Assembly: GCF_003123685.1 (NCBI RefSeq)
Contig: NZ_QCYJ01000103.1
Location: forward strand, 62,001 to 126,000
Direction of reading: 5' to 3'
DNA length: 64,000 bases
Source: Nocardia aurea
GTDB lineage: Bacteria > Actinomycetota > Actinomycetes > Mycobacteriales > Mycobacteriaceae
This document shows positions 43,653 to 52,744 of the stretch, piece by piece (within the stretch, counting starts at the first letter, position 1; every line of letters begins with the position of its first letter). The position numbers and the translations under genes were made by a program. Under the pieces are notes generated by a model. That model worked only from the letters and a program-made list of their open reading frames with translations, made no database searches and was not told the origin of the DNA.

Positions 43653-43668
43653 AGTCAGGGGGGTGCCG

Positions 43669-44319
43669 GTGACCGACCGCAGCGGGAAAGTCGCGGGATC
43701 GGTCCTTTCCGGTGGTCGCCACCTACGTCGGGTCGCCAATCCCGCCAGGCAGGCGCTGTACGACGACGAGGTCGAGAAACTGATCCGTGCCACCCAGGAC
43801 GTCATGCTCCGCAAGGGGCGGACGGAGGTTCCCAAGGTGGCCGAGATCGTTCGGGAGGCCGGCGTGACGAACCAGGCGTTCTATCGCCACTTCCGGGGGC
43901 GTGATGACGTCATCGTGGCGACCTACGAGCAGGGACTGCTGACGCTGTGCAGCTATTTGGACCATCGTGTCTCGAAGTGTTCGGACGCCCACGATCGGAT
44001 CCGAGCCTGGATCGACGGCGTGTTGGCGCAGATCGAGGACTCCCGTCTGTCGGAACTCAGTGCGGTGATCCTGTGGAATGTCGGCCAGGTCGCCCGGGAC
44101 AAGAGTGAGATCGAACCCGTCGGTCACCAACGGATTCTGGGCGTGCTCGACGCGGTTCTGGCCGACGCCGGAGTTGTCGATCACGAGCGCTCCGCGCTGT
44201 TGGTGCAAACGTTGGTTCTCAGTATGACCACCCGCTATCACGAAAGCGGCACGATCCCGACCGCGGCCGACCGCGAGCATCTGCTGCGATTCTGCCTCGG
44301 GGGGATCGGGATGGCGTAA
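43669..44319 (+). CDS. TetR-family transcriptional regulator
   Basis: About 216 residues from a GTG spaced correctly behind AGGGGGGT; a GTG two codons earlier overlaps that site. Helix-turn-helix KVAEIVREAGVTNQAFYRHF, preceded by a 45-residue arm, longer than usual. The ligand domain has VILWNVGQVARDK. A palindrome lies in its own upstream region. It probably controls itself and either the amidohydrolase unit or the kinase/ACAD11 unit. Confidence 0.9.
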   Translation: MTDRSGKVAGSVLSGGRHLRRVANPARQALYDDEVEKLIRATQDVMLRKGRTEVPKVAEIVREAGVTNQAFYRHFRGRDDVIVATYEQGLLTLCSYLDHRVSKCSDAHDRIRAWIDGVLAQIEDSRLSELSAVILWNVGQVARDKSEIEPVGHQRILGVLDAVLADAGVVDHERSALLVQTLVLSMTTRYHESGTIPTAADREHLLRFCLGGIGMA

Positions 44320-44360
44320 GCGCCGCGGGTGATCGTCCCGGTCGTGGTGGAAGCTCGGTT

Positions 44361-45386
44361 CTATCGTCGACGCTCGGGGCTTTCGTCGTAACGCAGGGCC
44401 CGGACCAGGCTGGGAACCTCGGCGAGTGCCCGCATCGCGTCGTTGAGGTGGGTGCAGCCCTCGATACCGGAGAACTCGGCGAGCACGACCGCGCGGAGTT
44501 CGGAAAGCGTTGTGCCAAGTATCTTTTCAACATTGCGTGAGGCAAGGGGGCACTCGTCGTAGGGCAGTACGCGGGGGTCTGCGTCGATCGTCAGCAGCTC
44601 CCCGGTGTCCGGATGTGCGGTGGCCGTCAGGCGGTACTCGTGTACCGCGACGCGGCCTCCCGCTGGCATTGTCGAACTGTCCTGGAACATCGAGTCGATG
44701 CAGATGACCTCCCCGACGTGTACGTCGATACGGCGTGCTCGACGCATCGACATGTCCGTGATCTCTTCCAGCGCGTGCCAACTCACTGCGTCGTCCGCGC
44801 GCGGCAGGGGTTCGACGGGCCGGACCTGATGATTCCATTTGGAAGAACCATCCGGCATCAGGGCGCCGGAACCGGGTTGGAATCCCGTGCAGATGCCGGT
44901 CATATCGCGGACCGGCCCGGCGCTGACCGCCTGTATGAGCAGGTCGCGGTCGACCCATCGCGAGTAGGCGAACCCGGCGATGAGGGACGCGCCCGCGATG
45001 TCGTCGAGCAGCAGGTACAGCGGGGTTCCCGCCGAGGACTCGTCTGCCATGGCCGCGGCGAGCACAGCGCGTGAGTTGCCGCCGCCTCGCGCGCCGATCA
45101 ACTTCGCCACATTCGGGCGAGGAGGATCGGTGTCGATCTCCTCGATAGTGCGCGTCGCGGAGTCGATTCCCACCCGCATGCTGTCCTCGCGCAGCACCGC
45201 CGGATCGCCGCCGTCGTGGGGTGTCAGGAGATCGCGTGCGCGCCCGGCCAGCCGGAGTCGGGTTCCGGGGCCGTCGGGCCACCGCATATCGATGGTCGAT
45301 GTGCGCCGCACGGACCCGGGGCGCCGAGGTGGTGTGGGCTCGGCCGGTCCTCTGGCGACCAGGCCCGCTGGGATTTCGACTACCAA
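44361..45386 (-). CDS. DUF2889-domain protein
   Basis: 341 residues from a TTG spaced 7 bases after a perfect AAGGAGG; the ATG nine codons earlier lies before that site and is less likely. The DUF2889 pattern is visible in RRTSTIDMRWPDG and, at the C-terminus, SGIEGCTHLNDAMRALAEVP. Function unknown; the family often sits near catabolic acyl-CoA genes in actinobacteria and proteobacteria. No membrane segment. Confidence 0.85.
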   Translation of the reverse strand: MVVEIPAGLVARGPAEPTPPRRPGSVRRTSTIDMRWPDGPGTRLRLAGRARDLLTPHDGGDPAVLREDSMRVGIDSATRTIEEIDTDPPRPNVAKLIGARGGGNSRAVLAAAMADESSAGTPLYLLLDDIAGASLIAGFAYSRWVDRDLLIQAVSAGPVRDMTGICTGFQPGSGALMPDGSSKWNHQVRPVEPLPRADDAVSWHALEEITDMSMRRARRIDVHVGEVICIDSMFQDSSTMPAGGRVAVHEYRLTATAHPDTGELLTIDADPRVLPYDECPLASRNVEKILGTTLSELRAVVLAEFSGIEGCTHLNDAMRALAEVPSLVRALRYDESPERRR

Positions 45387-45412
45387 ACCGGTGCCTCCTT
45401 GTAAATCGTTCA

Positions 45413-45857
45413 TTCGGGTTCTCGCTCACGAGGTCGCCCGACCGTCGCATCACTTGATGTTCGAGTAGTTCGACGGGTAGTTCGACCACGCGGGCGCGCG
45501 AGTATTCGCTGACAGCCTTGCCGATGCTGTCGAGTCGCAGGTTGCTCGAGCCGCCGCGGCCCAACAGTTCGGGAAGTACGAAGTGCACGGGTGGCGGGCG
45601 TCCTGATCCTGAGGATCCGTGGCGGGGCTGCCCAGACGCGATACCGTGAGATCATCGTTTTCGGTACCTGCGGCCAGGTTTTCGACCTGACCAGCACCGT
45701 GGGGTAGTGCATGGGAGTTCCTGACATCGCCACCTGATCCGTCACGCCCTGGCAGTTCCCGACCGGGGTGTTCGCGGTGAAGGTCTCCGGCGGGAGGTAC
45801 GCGTGGAGTCGGGATTCGACGGCCGCCGCGAGCCGGTCGGTCAGCGGGTTGGTCACT
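45413..45857 (-). pseudogene. Unrecognised coding stretch split over three frames
   Basis: From a GTG the frame gives TNPLTDRLAAAVESRLHAYL, PPETFTANTPVGNCQGVTDQ; codon bias then moves to a second frame (GAGQVENLAAGTENDDLTVS) near 45690 and a third (VHFVLPELLGRGGSSNLRL, SEYSRARVVELPVELLEHQV) near 45588. Spliced, these would give a plausible protein of about 150 residues ending near the DUF2889 start. I do not recognise the family. It could be a decayed partner of the DUF2889 gene or contain sequence errors. Confidence 0.4.
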
Positions 45858-45986
45858 CGAACTCCTTGTGTCACCGATTCGCTGTCGAGCGTCGCGCACT
45901 GTCCGGGTGGCTACGTCGCCGTATGTCACAGCACCGTGCGCGGAGACGTCCTCGGTCGGCGCGGACTGCGCGGATACGGCAACACA

Positions 45987-46020
45987 TTACCTAGATAACC
46001 TAGATTAACAAGTCAGGTAA
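45987..46020. promoter_or_regulatory. AT-rich element with inverted and direct repeats
   Basis: TTACCT (45987-45992) and AGGTAA (46015-46020) are inverted; CCTAGATAA and CCTAGATTA repeat directly between them. It lies ahead of the enoyl-CoA hydratase gene. It resembles the element at 55614. Confidence 0.45.
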
Positions 46021-46064
46021 GCTGTCCGATGGTTGACCGGCAGGTGACGCGTCGAGGAGTAGAT

Positions 46065-46877
46065 ATGGCCAACGCCGAAGTACCGAGGGAGCCGATCCTG
46101 CTCGTCGAACAGCGCGGTGGGGTCCTCATCCTCACGCTGCACCGTCCGGCCGCACGAAATGCGCTGACCAGTGGTCTGATCGAGGCGCTACGTCGCGAAC
46201 TCGCCGCCGCGGACGACGATGATCGCGTCGACGCGATCATCCTGACCGGCACCGATCCGGCGTTCTGCGCGGGATTGGATCTGCGTGAACTTGGTGCGAC
46301 CGGAGACAATGCCGTTCGGGTCGAGGAGGCGGGCATCCCGATCGGGCATCCCTGGCGTCCACTGTCGAAACCGATGATCGGCGCCGTCAACGGTGCGGCG
46401 ATCACCGGCGGTTTGGAAGTGGCGCTGGCCTGTGACTTCCTCGTCGCTTCGGAGCGCGCTCGGTTCGCCGACACCCATGCCGGAGTCGGAGTCCTCCCCG
46501 GCTGGGGTCTGACCTCCCGACTGCCTGCGACGGTGGGACGCGGCTTCGCGCGCCGCATGAGCCTGTCGGGTGAGTTCGTCGACGCGGCGACCGCGCTGCG
46601 GGTAGGTCTGGTGACCGAAGTCGTGCCGCATGAGGAGCTTCTACCCGCGGCGATCGAGGTGGCGGTCTCGGTGGTCGGCAACGATCGGGCGGGCGTCCGG
46701 ACGTTACTGGAGTCGTACCGCCGCGCCGAGGCTCATCTCGTCGATCCGGCGCTGGTCGTCGAGGATGCGACCTCTCGCGCGTGGATGGAGGGGTTCGATC
46801 CATCCCGCGTCGCCGATCGACGGACCACCGTCATCGATCAAGGGCGCGCTCGGAATCGAAGCGCGGGCCCGGAATGA
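46065..46877 (+). CDS. Enoyl-CoA hydratase/isomerase
   Basis: 270 residues from the ATG 7 bases after GAGGAG; an ATG 12 codons upstream lacks a ribosome site. Crotonase landmarks: HRPAARNALT, DPAFCAGLDLREL, VNGAAITGGLEVALACD and FADTHAGVGVLPGWG, with no Glu at the first hydratase acid (HAGVGVLPG). It may be an isomerase, hydratase or hydrolase of enoyl-CoA. The next gene is a thioesterase. Confidence 0.9.
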   Translation: MANAEVPREPILLVEQRGGVLILTLHRPAARNALTSGLIEALRRELAAADDDDRVDAIILTGTDPAFCAGLDLRELGATGDNAVRVEEAGIPIGHPWRPLSKPMIGAVNGAAITGGLEVALACDFLVASERARFADTHAGVGVLPGWGLTSRLPATVGRGFARRMSLSGEFVDAATALRVGLVTEVVPHEELLPAAIEVAVSVVGNDRAGVRTLLESYRRAEAHLVDPALVVEDATSRAWMEGFDPSRVADRRTTVIDQGRARNRSAGPE

Positions 46878-46962
46878 GTAGCGCCCTGCCCGCCTGTCCC
46901 ATCCGGGGTGGGCTGGTCGTATGGGCCACGTTGATACAGAAGATATTTCGACAGGAGCGAAG

Positions 46963-47358
46963 ATGAGTGAAGATGCCGTCGTCGTCACGGCCGGATTCAA
47001 CGGAGTGCTCGGTCTGTCCTGGATCGAGGTCACCGGGGATCGTGTTCGTTGCACGGTGCAGATCGGGCCCGAACATCACCAGCCCGCGGGCATCGTGCAT
47101 GGAGGCGTCTACTGCGCGATCGTCGAGACGCTCGCGAGCGTCGGGGGTGCGGCCTGGGCCGGGCCGGAATGGAATGTTGTGGGCGTCAACAACAACACCG
47201 ACTTTCTCCGCTCGGTGTCGGAGGGTGCGCTGTCTGCGGAGGCGCTTCCGTTGCACCGCGGACGCAGCCAGCAACTGTGGGAGGTGACTGTGCGCGACGA
47301 GGCCGCGCGACTGGTCGCCCGTGGCAATGTTCGATTGGCCAATCTCATGGTCGGATAG
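46963..47358 (+). CDS. PaaI-type hotdog thioesterase
   Basis: 131 residues, start ATG 5 bases after AGGAG. Classical PaaI pattern HHQPAGIVHGGVYCAIVETL (HGG and Glu) and VGVNNNTDFLRSV. It hydrolyses acyl- or aryl-CoA, often rescuing CoA from dead-end thioesters. It follows the hydratase by 85 bases. Confidence 0.9.
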   Translation: MSEDAVVVTAGFNGVLGLSWIEVTGDRVRCTVQIGPEHHQPAGIVHGGVYCAIVETLASVGGAAWAGPEWNVVGVNNNTDFLRSVSEGALSAEALPLHRGRSQQLWEVTVRDEAARLVARGNVRLANLMVG

Positions 47359-47478
47359 GTTCAGACGCCGGATCACATTCTGCAGTCTGATCTGATTGTT
47401 TGCATGATCGAGGCAGGCGGCCTCGAATGCGTGATATCGAATGCTGCTTGCAATCGAGCCTAGATCATCGTACCGTTA

Positions 47479-47513
47479 ATCAACAGTCTGGATTGACTGT
47501 TTTGTTGGTTGAT
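47479..47513. promoter_or_regulatory. Nested inverted repeats before acyl-CoA dehydrogenase
   Basis: ATCAAC (47479-47484) pairs with GTTGAT (47508-47513), and ACAGTC (47483-47488) pairs with GACTGT (47495-47500), all perfect. In the 216-base gap upstream of the dehydrogenase and the TetR gene that follows it, which is the likely binder. Confidence 0.5.
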
Positions 47514-47574
47514 CTGCTGTGGGCCTCATCGACATACTCGCTCACACGAAATGCGCCGAGCCGGAGGGCATCCC

Positions 47575-48816
47575 ATGACACAGAACGCCGTCGTCGCAAC
47601 TGCGATTCGCCGCACGCAGGACTCGATGTGGCACGACACCTGGCTTCCCGCCGAGACTGTCGCGCTGCGTGCGGAGACTCGAGCAGCGGTGACCCGTGTG
47701 GTCGCGCCCGTGGCGCGTCGGATCGGGGAGCAGGCGGAGTCGGTGGAAAACTTTCCGTGGGATGCTTTCCGCGGACTCGCTTCCGAGGGTTTGTTCGGCC
47801 TTCCATTCGACGCGAAATATGGTCGTGGACTGGAATTCCCGATGCTCGGCACATGCACCGCCACAGAGGAGATCGCGTACCACTCGTCATCGATGGCTGG
47901 CGTGTACGACGGGCAGTGCATCCTGGTACCGCAAGCTCTGAGTTTCGCGAGCGGGGAACTGCGATCGCGGCTGCTGCCCGCACTCGTGTCCGGGACGGAG
48001 GCCTTCTCGTTCGCGACGACCGAGCCCGCTGCGAGTAGTGATCTGTCGGTGGACGCGTTGCAGACTATCGCGACCCCGACCGAGGGCGGCTTCCTGGTGA
48101 ACGGACGTAAGCGATGGATCACCAACAGCGTAGTGGCGTCATGGGCTGCGGTGCTGTGCCGTAGTGGCGCCCGGATGAACATGCTGATGATCGACCTGCG
48201 CAATTCACCCGGAGTTCGGGTCGGTGCCCCTGATCTCAAGATGGGCCACCGCGGCCAGCTCACTGCGGACATCGTTTTCGAGGATGTGTTCGTACCGCGA
48301 ACGAATCTGCTGGGTGATCCCGGCGCAGGCCTGTCGGTCGCGTTGTCCTGCTTGACTCGAGGGCGGATCGGGATCGGCGCCGCGGGCGTGGGCGTCGCGC
48401 AGGCCGCGCTGGATCTGGCGGTGGATCGTCTGCGCACCCGAAATCTATTCGGTGGGCCGCTCGGGAGGATGCAGTATTGGCAGTTCAAGATGGCCGAACG
48501 GGCTACCGAGATCGAGATGGCCCGCAGCCTCTATCAGAAGGCCGCGATCCGGCTGGACCGTGGTGACCACTCGGCCGAACCGGAGGCGGCGATGGCAAAA
48601 GCTTTCGGAACTCGGATCGCTGTGGACACCGTGCGCGACTCCATGCAGATCCATGGCGGATACGGTTTCGCCCGCCAGGTCGCAGAAACGGGAGAGTCGG
48701 TGCGGCTCGAAGAACTCTATCGCGATGCCAAGATTCTGGAGATCTTCGAAGGAGCCAACGAATTGCAGCAGTGGATGATCGCCCGACGACTGATCGGTCG
48801 CGACGTCACTGGATGA
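47575..48816 (+). CDS. Acyl-CoA dehydrogenase
   Basis: 413 residues from the ATG behind GGAGGG. ATTEPAASSDLS and KRWITNSVVA are the FAD/substrate site; IHGGYGFARQ and ILEIFEGANELQQWMIAR are C-terminal. The catalytic Glu of the MCAD type is present (IFEG). It should desaturate short or branched acyl-CoA. It is followed by a TetR gene 42 bases on. Confidence 0.92.
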   Translation: MTQNAVVATAIRRTQDSMWHDTWLPAETVALRAETRAAVTRVVAPVARRIGEQAESVENFPWDAFRGLASEGLFGLPFDAKYGRGLEFPMLGTCTATEEIAYHSSSMAGVYDGQCILVPQALSFASGELRSRLLPALVSGTEAFSFATTEPAASSDLSVDALQTIATPTEGGFLVNGRKRWITNSVVASWAAVLCRSGARMNMLMIDLRNSPGVRVGAPDLKMGHRGQLTADIVFEDVFVPRTNLLGDPGAGLSVALSCLTRGRIGIGAAGVGVAQAALDLAVDRLRTRNLFGGPLGRMQYWQFKMAERATEIEMARSLYQKAAIRLDRGDHSAEPEAAMAKAFGTRIAVDTVRDSMQIHGGYGFARQVAETGESVRLEELYRDAKILEIFEGANELQQWMIARRLIGRDVTG

Positions 48817-48858
48817 TGATCGATCATCGGAGTCGGTGGTCGAGCAGGAGGCGGGTGG

Positions 48859-49506
48859 GTGGACGATACAGCGCGCGAGCAAGGGCGTAGCCGAATCAGC
48901 AGAATCCAGATTCTGGATGCTGCGGTTCGGGTCCTGGTCGATAGTGGATACTCCGGCGCGACCACTTTGGCGATCCAAGAAGCGGCCGCTGTTTCGCGGG
49001 GCCGCCTTCTGCACCACTTCCCGTCACGGGACGCGTTGTTGATCGCGGCTGTCCATCATCTCGCTGCCGAACGGGTGCGTCACCTCGGCTCGCGCACCGA
49101 CTGGCCGACCAGCGAGCACGAGCGTATCGCAGTCGCGGTGGAGGCGATGTGGATGACATATCAGCAGCCGTATTTCTGGGCCTCGATGGAATTGTGGATG
49201 GCGGCGCGCTCGCACGAGCACCTCAGGGCTGCGCTGATTCCGGAGGAGCATGTGATGGGTGCTATGGTGCGTTCGGCCACCGATAATTTCTTCGGTCCCG
49301 CGCTGGTGGCGAAACCGGGCTACATCGCGGTTCGTGAGATGCTGAATACTGGCATGCGGGGGGTAGCAATGACCTATGCTTTCGAGCCGCGTAATCCGCA
49401 TCAGGATCCGCACCTGGTCGAGTGGATCGCGTTCGCTCGCCGCACATTGCTCCCTGACGCGGGCATCCCGCCGACAGCATGGACGGGCGCACCTGCCAGC
49501 CGATAG
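48859..49506 (+). CDS. TetR-family transcriptional regulator
   Basis: 215 residues from a GTG 7 bases after AGGAGG. Helix-turn-helix LAIQEAAAVSRGRLLHHFPS. The ligand domain has WASMELWMAARSHEHLRAAL, common in TetR regulators of acyl-CoA genes. Cotranscribed with the dehydrogenase, whose promoter region contains nested palindromes; self and local control is likely. Confidence 0.9.
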   Translation: MDDTAREQGRSRISRIQILDAAVRVLVDSGYSGATTLAIQEAAAVSRGRLLHHFPSRDALLIAAVHHLAAERVRHLGSRTDWPTSEHERIAVAVEAMWMTYQQPYFWASMELWMAARSHEHLRAALIPEEHVMGAMVRSATDNFFGPALVAKPGYIAVREMLNTGMRGVAMTYAFEPRNPHQDPHLVEWIAFARRTLLPDAGIPPTAWTGAPASR

Positions 49507-49542
49507 TCGAGTCAATATTGTTGTGCGGCAGAGAGTTCGCGG

Positions 49543-50454
49543 CTACGCACGACTTCTTCCCAGTCTCAGCAGCCCTTCTTGCGCGGTGCTGGCCACGAGA
49601 ACGCCGTTGCGGTCGTAGAGGTGGCCACGTGCGAGTCCGCGGGCGCCGCCGGTCCACAGTCCTTCCTGTTCGTAGAGGTGCCATTCGTCGGCTCGGAATT
49701 CCTCGTGCAACCAGACGGTGTGGTCGAGGCTGGCGAGTTGCAGGCCGGGCTCGTCGATGGTGACGGCGTGCGGAGGTAGCGTCGATGACAGGAGGAACAG
49801 ATCCGAGGCATACGCGAAGCCAGCCGCCTGGGTCAGGGGGTCGGCGTCGAGCCGTTCGGCTGTCCGGACCCAAGCCCTCTGGCGAGGGGGGCGGGACTCG
49901 CCGCGCGCGTTGGCGATTCGCGGATACTCCTCCGGGAATCGGAAATCGACGGCGATGTTCGCGCGTAGATGAGGTAGCCACGCGGCCCCCGCCAGATACT
50001 CCGGGTCGACCGAGTCGTCGAAGGTGGGCAAATCCTCCGGCGGGGGCGCGGTGGATTCGGTGGCCTGGTATGAGAGCCCTTCTTCGCGGCGCTGGAAGGA
50101 CGCGGTCAGCAGGAAGATGGTCTGTCCAGCTTGAGTCGCCCGCACCGATCGGGTGGTGAAACTTCCGCCGTCTCTGACTCGCTCGACGTAGTACAGCACG
50201 GGCGAGTGCGGGTTGCCGGGGTGGATGAAATGCCCGTGCAGCGAATGTGTTCGGCGTTCCGGGGGCACTGTTCGGCCCGCGGCGACCAGAGCCTGCCCGA
50301 CGGCCTGGCCGCCGTATATGCGCAAGGCCGTGTCGTTGTAGGAACGGCCGAGGTAGAGGTCGGTGTCGACCTCCTCGAGTTCGAGGATGCGCCCGAGTGG
50401 TGGATGAGGGTCGCGCGGGGGATCGAGCACGCCTGCCTCTAGGGAACTGGACAT
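49543..50454 (-). CDS. tesB: Acyl-CoA thioesterase II (TesB-like)
   Basis: 303 residues, double hotdog. RIYGGQAVGQALVAA, HSLHGHFIHPGNP and VWLHEEFRADEWHLYEQEG are TesB landmarks. It hydrolyses medium- to long-chain acyl-CoA to release CoA. Convergent with the TetR gene before it. A palindrome with arms GAAGT/ACTTC lies at its 5' end. Confidence 0.92.
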   Translation of the reverse strand: MSSSLEAGVLDPPRDPHPPLGRILELEEVDTDLYLGRSYNDTALRIYGGQAVGQALVAAGRTVPPERRTHSLHGHFIHPGNPHSPVLYYVERVRDGGSFTTRSVRATQAGQTIFLLTASFQRREEGLSYQATESTAPPPEDLPTFDDSVDPEYLAGAAWLPHLRANIAVDFRFPEEYPRIANARGESRPPRQRAWVRTAERLDADPLTQAAGFAYASDLFLLSSTLPPHAVTIDEPGLQLASLDHTVWLHEEFRADEWHLYEQEGLWTGGARGLARGHLYDRNGVLVASTAQEGLLRLGRSRA

Positions 50455-50459
50455 GAATC

Positions 50460-50484
50460 GAAGTATATAACTAAGTAAGACTTC
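50460..50484. promoter_or_regulatory. AT-rich element before tesB-like gene
   Basis: GAAGT (50460-50464) and ACTTC (50480-50484) are inverted around TATAACTAAGTAAG. It contains the ACTAAGT core also seen inverted near 40982 and 55670. Confidence 0.4.
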
Positions 50485-50504
50485 TTGCTGCGCGGGTAGA
50501 GCCC

Positions 50505-50552
50505 CAGCGTCCCGGCGGTGGTAGTCGTCGGGACGCCGGGGCGCTGGGAGAA
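50505..50552. terminator. Imperfect hairpin after fused dehydrogenase gene
   Basis: CCCAGCG pairs with CGCTGGG and the inner CGTCCCG with CGGGACG around a loop, with a bulge. It lies downstream of the minus-strand fused dehydrogenase and upstream of the thioesterase gene. Confidence 0.6.
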
Positions 50553-50571
50553 GGCACCCGAGTAGCGCTGG

Positions 50572-52713
50572 TCAGCGTGGCATCGGCTCGCGAGGAAGTC
50601 CGAGTAACCGCTCGGCGATCACATTGCGATTGATCTCCGACGTGCCGCCGGCAATGGTGTGCGCCCGGCCGAACAGGTAGTCGCGGCCGACCTCCGGGAG
50701 TTGTCCCACCACCGCGGCCGCGCCCGCGAGCCGCATACCGGCCTCGGCGGTGTGCTGCAGATGCTCGGCCGAGAGCATCTTGGTGACGCTCCCCTCGGGG
50801 CCAGGCGCAGCGCCGGTGACGGCACGGGCGACGTGGCGCAGGTTCAGCACCCGCAGCGCCTGTTCGTGGGCGAGCAGGTTCGCGACCTCCCGAACCTTCG
50901 CCGCATCGGCTCCGCCCGCGCGTACGAGATCGATCAGGTCGAAAGGTGTCCGGCCGTGCGCCATGCCGCCGATGGAGACACGCTCGTTGCCGAGTGTCGC
51001 GCGGGCGACTGTCCAGCCGTTGTCGACCTCGCCGACGACATCGGCGTCGGGGACGAATACATCGTCGAAGAACACCTCGTTGAACACGGCGTCGCCGGTG
51101 ATCTCACGTAGGGGACGCACCTCGACCCCGGGGGCGTCGAGATCGATAACCATCGCCGTGATTCCCCGGTGTTTCGGCGTGTTGCGATCGGTCCGTATGG
51201 TCGCCAGCCCCCGATTGCAGTTCTGCGCGTTCGACGTCCAGACCTTCTGTCCAGTCACTCGCCAGCCGCCTTCGGCCCGCACGCCACGGGTGCTCACCGC
51301 TGCCGCGTCCGAACCGGCGCCGGGCTCGGAGAACAACTGACACCAGACCAGTTCACCGAGCAGACTCGCTCGAATCCACCGTTCGATCTGCGCCGGTGTG
51401 CCGTGCTGGCTCAGTGTCAGCGTGACCCAGGCCCCGATACCCAGGTGCGGCAATTCCACCCCGGTGAATTCCTCGTCGATGACGAGCTGTTCCACCGGAC
51501 CGGCCGCACGGCCGAAAGGCTTGCGCCAGTGCGGCATCAGATAGCCGGAGTCGACCAGCATCGGCCGCCGATCGGATTCCGGCGCGGTGCTCAGCTCGGC
51601 GACGAACGCGGATACTTCGGCGCGGAACCCCTCGGCCTCGGGTGGTAGATCGACGGCGTACTCGCGCCGCACCCCCTCGGCCGCACTCGCGTACACCGCG
51701 TCCCCTGCGACGCCCACCGCACCGAACAACGCTCGAATGCTCTGGGCGCGGCGCAGATACAGATGGCAATCGTGCTCCCAGGTGAAGCCGATCCCACCAT
51801 GGATCTGCAGGCTCTTCTCGGCATTGAGAACGTACTGGTCGTAGGCGATCACCCCCGCGACATTCGCCGCCAGCGCGCCCTGTACACCGTCCACGCCCGC
51901 GCGCGCGGCGTCCCAGGCTGTGGCGACTGCCAGCTCGGAACCGGCCAGCATGTTCGCGAGGTGGTGTTTGACAGCCTGGAACGAGCCGATGGTGCGTCCG
52001 AACTGCTCACGGACCTTCGCATAGCCCAATGCGTGCTCGAGGGTGGCCCGGGCGCCGCCGGCCGCTTCGGCGGCGCCGAGGATCTGCGCGGTGCGGGCGG
52101 CGACTGCTGCAGCATCGCGCAGGACTGCTTCGGGGGTGACCCGCCGCAGCGTCACGTTACGGATCTGCAGTGTGTGATCGAGCGCGTCGACGACTTCGGA
52201 GTCGACGCCGTCGGCGTCCGCTCGCACAAGTGCGATGTCGTTTCCGACCCGAACCGCGAGCAGGGTGGCCGCGCCTGCGCCCACGACCGGGCCCGCGATG
52301 CCGCTCACCGTGCCGGTCCCGTCGTCGACCAGCGCACCGCTGAGGCCGAGTCCCGCGCGGTGCGAACCGTCCGCGAATCCGGGAAGCAGCGCCTGCGCCG
52401 CGGTGTTCGCGTCGGCGGCGGCGAGCAGGGAAGAAGTGACGACGGTCGCGACGAACGGGATCGGCGCGATCACCGCGCCGAGTTCCTCCGCGACGATCGC
52501 CAATTCGGGTAGCCCGTAGGCGTCGCCTCCGACCTCGGTGGGCAGGTGCAGCCCGAGCCAGCCGAGCTCGGCCAACTGCTGCCACAGTCCGGACGCGTCC
52601 GCGTCCGGACTGTCGAGGAAGGCCCGCGCGAGTTCCCGCGCCTTCTGATCGGCGAGGAACGATCGGACCGCGTCCGCGATAGCGAGGTGGTCATCCGTCA
52701 GTGCCAACGACAT
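50572..52713 (-). CDS. Fused double-domain acyl-CoA dehydrogenase (FadE34-like architecture)
   Basis: 713 residues with two acyl-CoA dehydrogenase units. The first (about 1-370) has a weak N-terminal part but YAKVREQFGRTIGSFQAVKH and QIHGGIGFTWEHDCHLYLRR; the second (about 375-713) has the full set, FSEPGAGSDAAAVSTRG, KVWTSNAQNC and IAGGTSEINRNVIAERLLG. It is an alpha-beta heterotetramer type fused in one chain, as FadE34 of mycobacteria. Suited to a bulky acyl-CoA such as a steroid or terpene side chain. Ends in an imperfect hairpin; the SDR gene 31 bases upstream is in the same direction. Confidence 0.92.
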   Translation of the reverse strand: MSLALTDDHLAIADAVRSFLADQKARELARAFLDSPDADASGLWQQLAELGWLGLHLPTEVGGDAYGLPELAIVAEELGAVIAPIPFVATVVTSSLLAAADANTAAQALLPGFADGSHRAGLGLSGALVDDGTGTVSGIAGPVVGAGAATLLAVRVGNDIALVRADADGVDSEVVDALDHTLQIRNVTLRRVTPEAVLRDAAAVAARTAQILGAAEAAGGARATLEHALGYAKVREQFGRTIGSFQAVKHHLANMLAGSELAVATAWDAARAGVDGVQGALAANVAGVIAYDQYVLNAEKSLQIHGGIGFTWEHDCHLYLRRAQSIRALFGAVGVAGDAVYASAAEGVRREYAVDLPPEAEGFRAEVSAFVAELSTAPESDRRPMLVDSGYLMPHWRKPFGRAAGPVEQLVIDEEFTGVELPHLGIGAWVTLTLSQHGTPAQIERWIRASLLGELVWCQLFSEPGAGSDAAAVSTRGVRAEGGWRVTGQKVWTSNAQNCNRGLATIRTDRNTPKHRGITAMVIDLDAPGVEVRPLREITGDAVFNEVFFDDVFVPDADVVGEVDNGWTVARATLGNERVSIGGMAHGRTPFDLIDLVRAGGADAAKVREVANLLAHEQALRVLNLRHVARAVTGAAPGPEGSVTKMLSAEHLQHTAEAGMRLAGAAAVVGQLPEVGRDYLFGRAHTIAGGTSEINRNVIAERLLGLPREPMPR

Positions 52714-52744
52714 GGTGAGCGAGCTCCTTGCTGGTGTGGATGAA

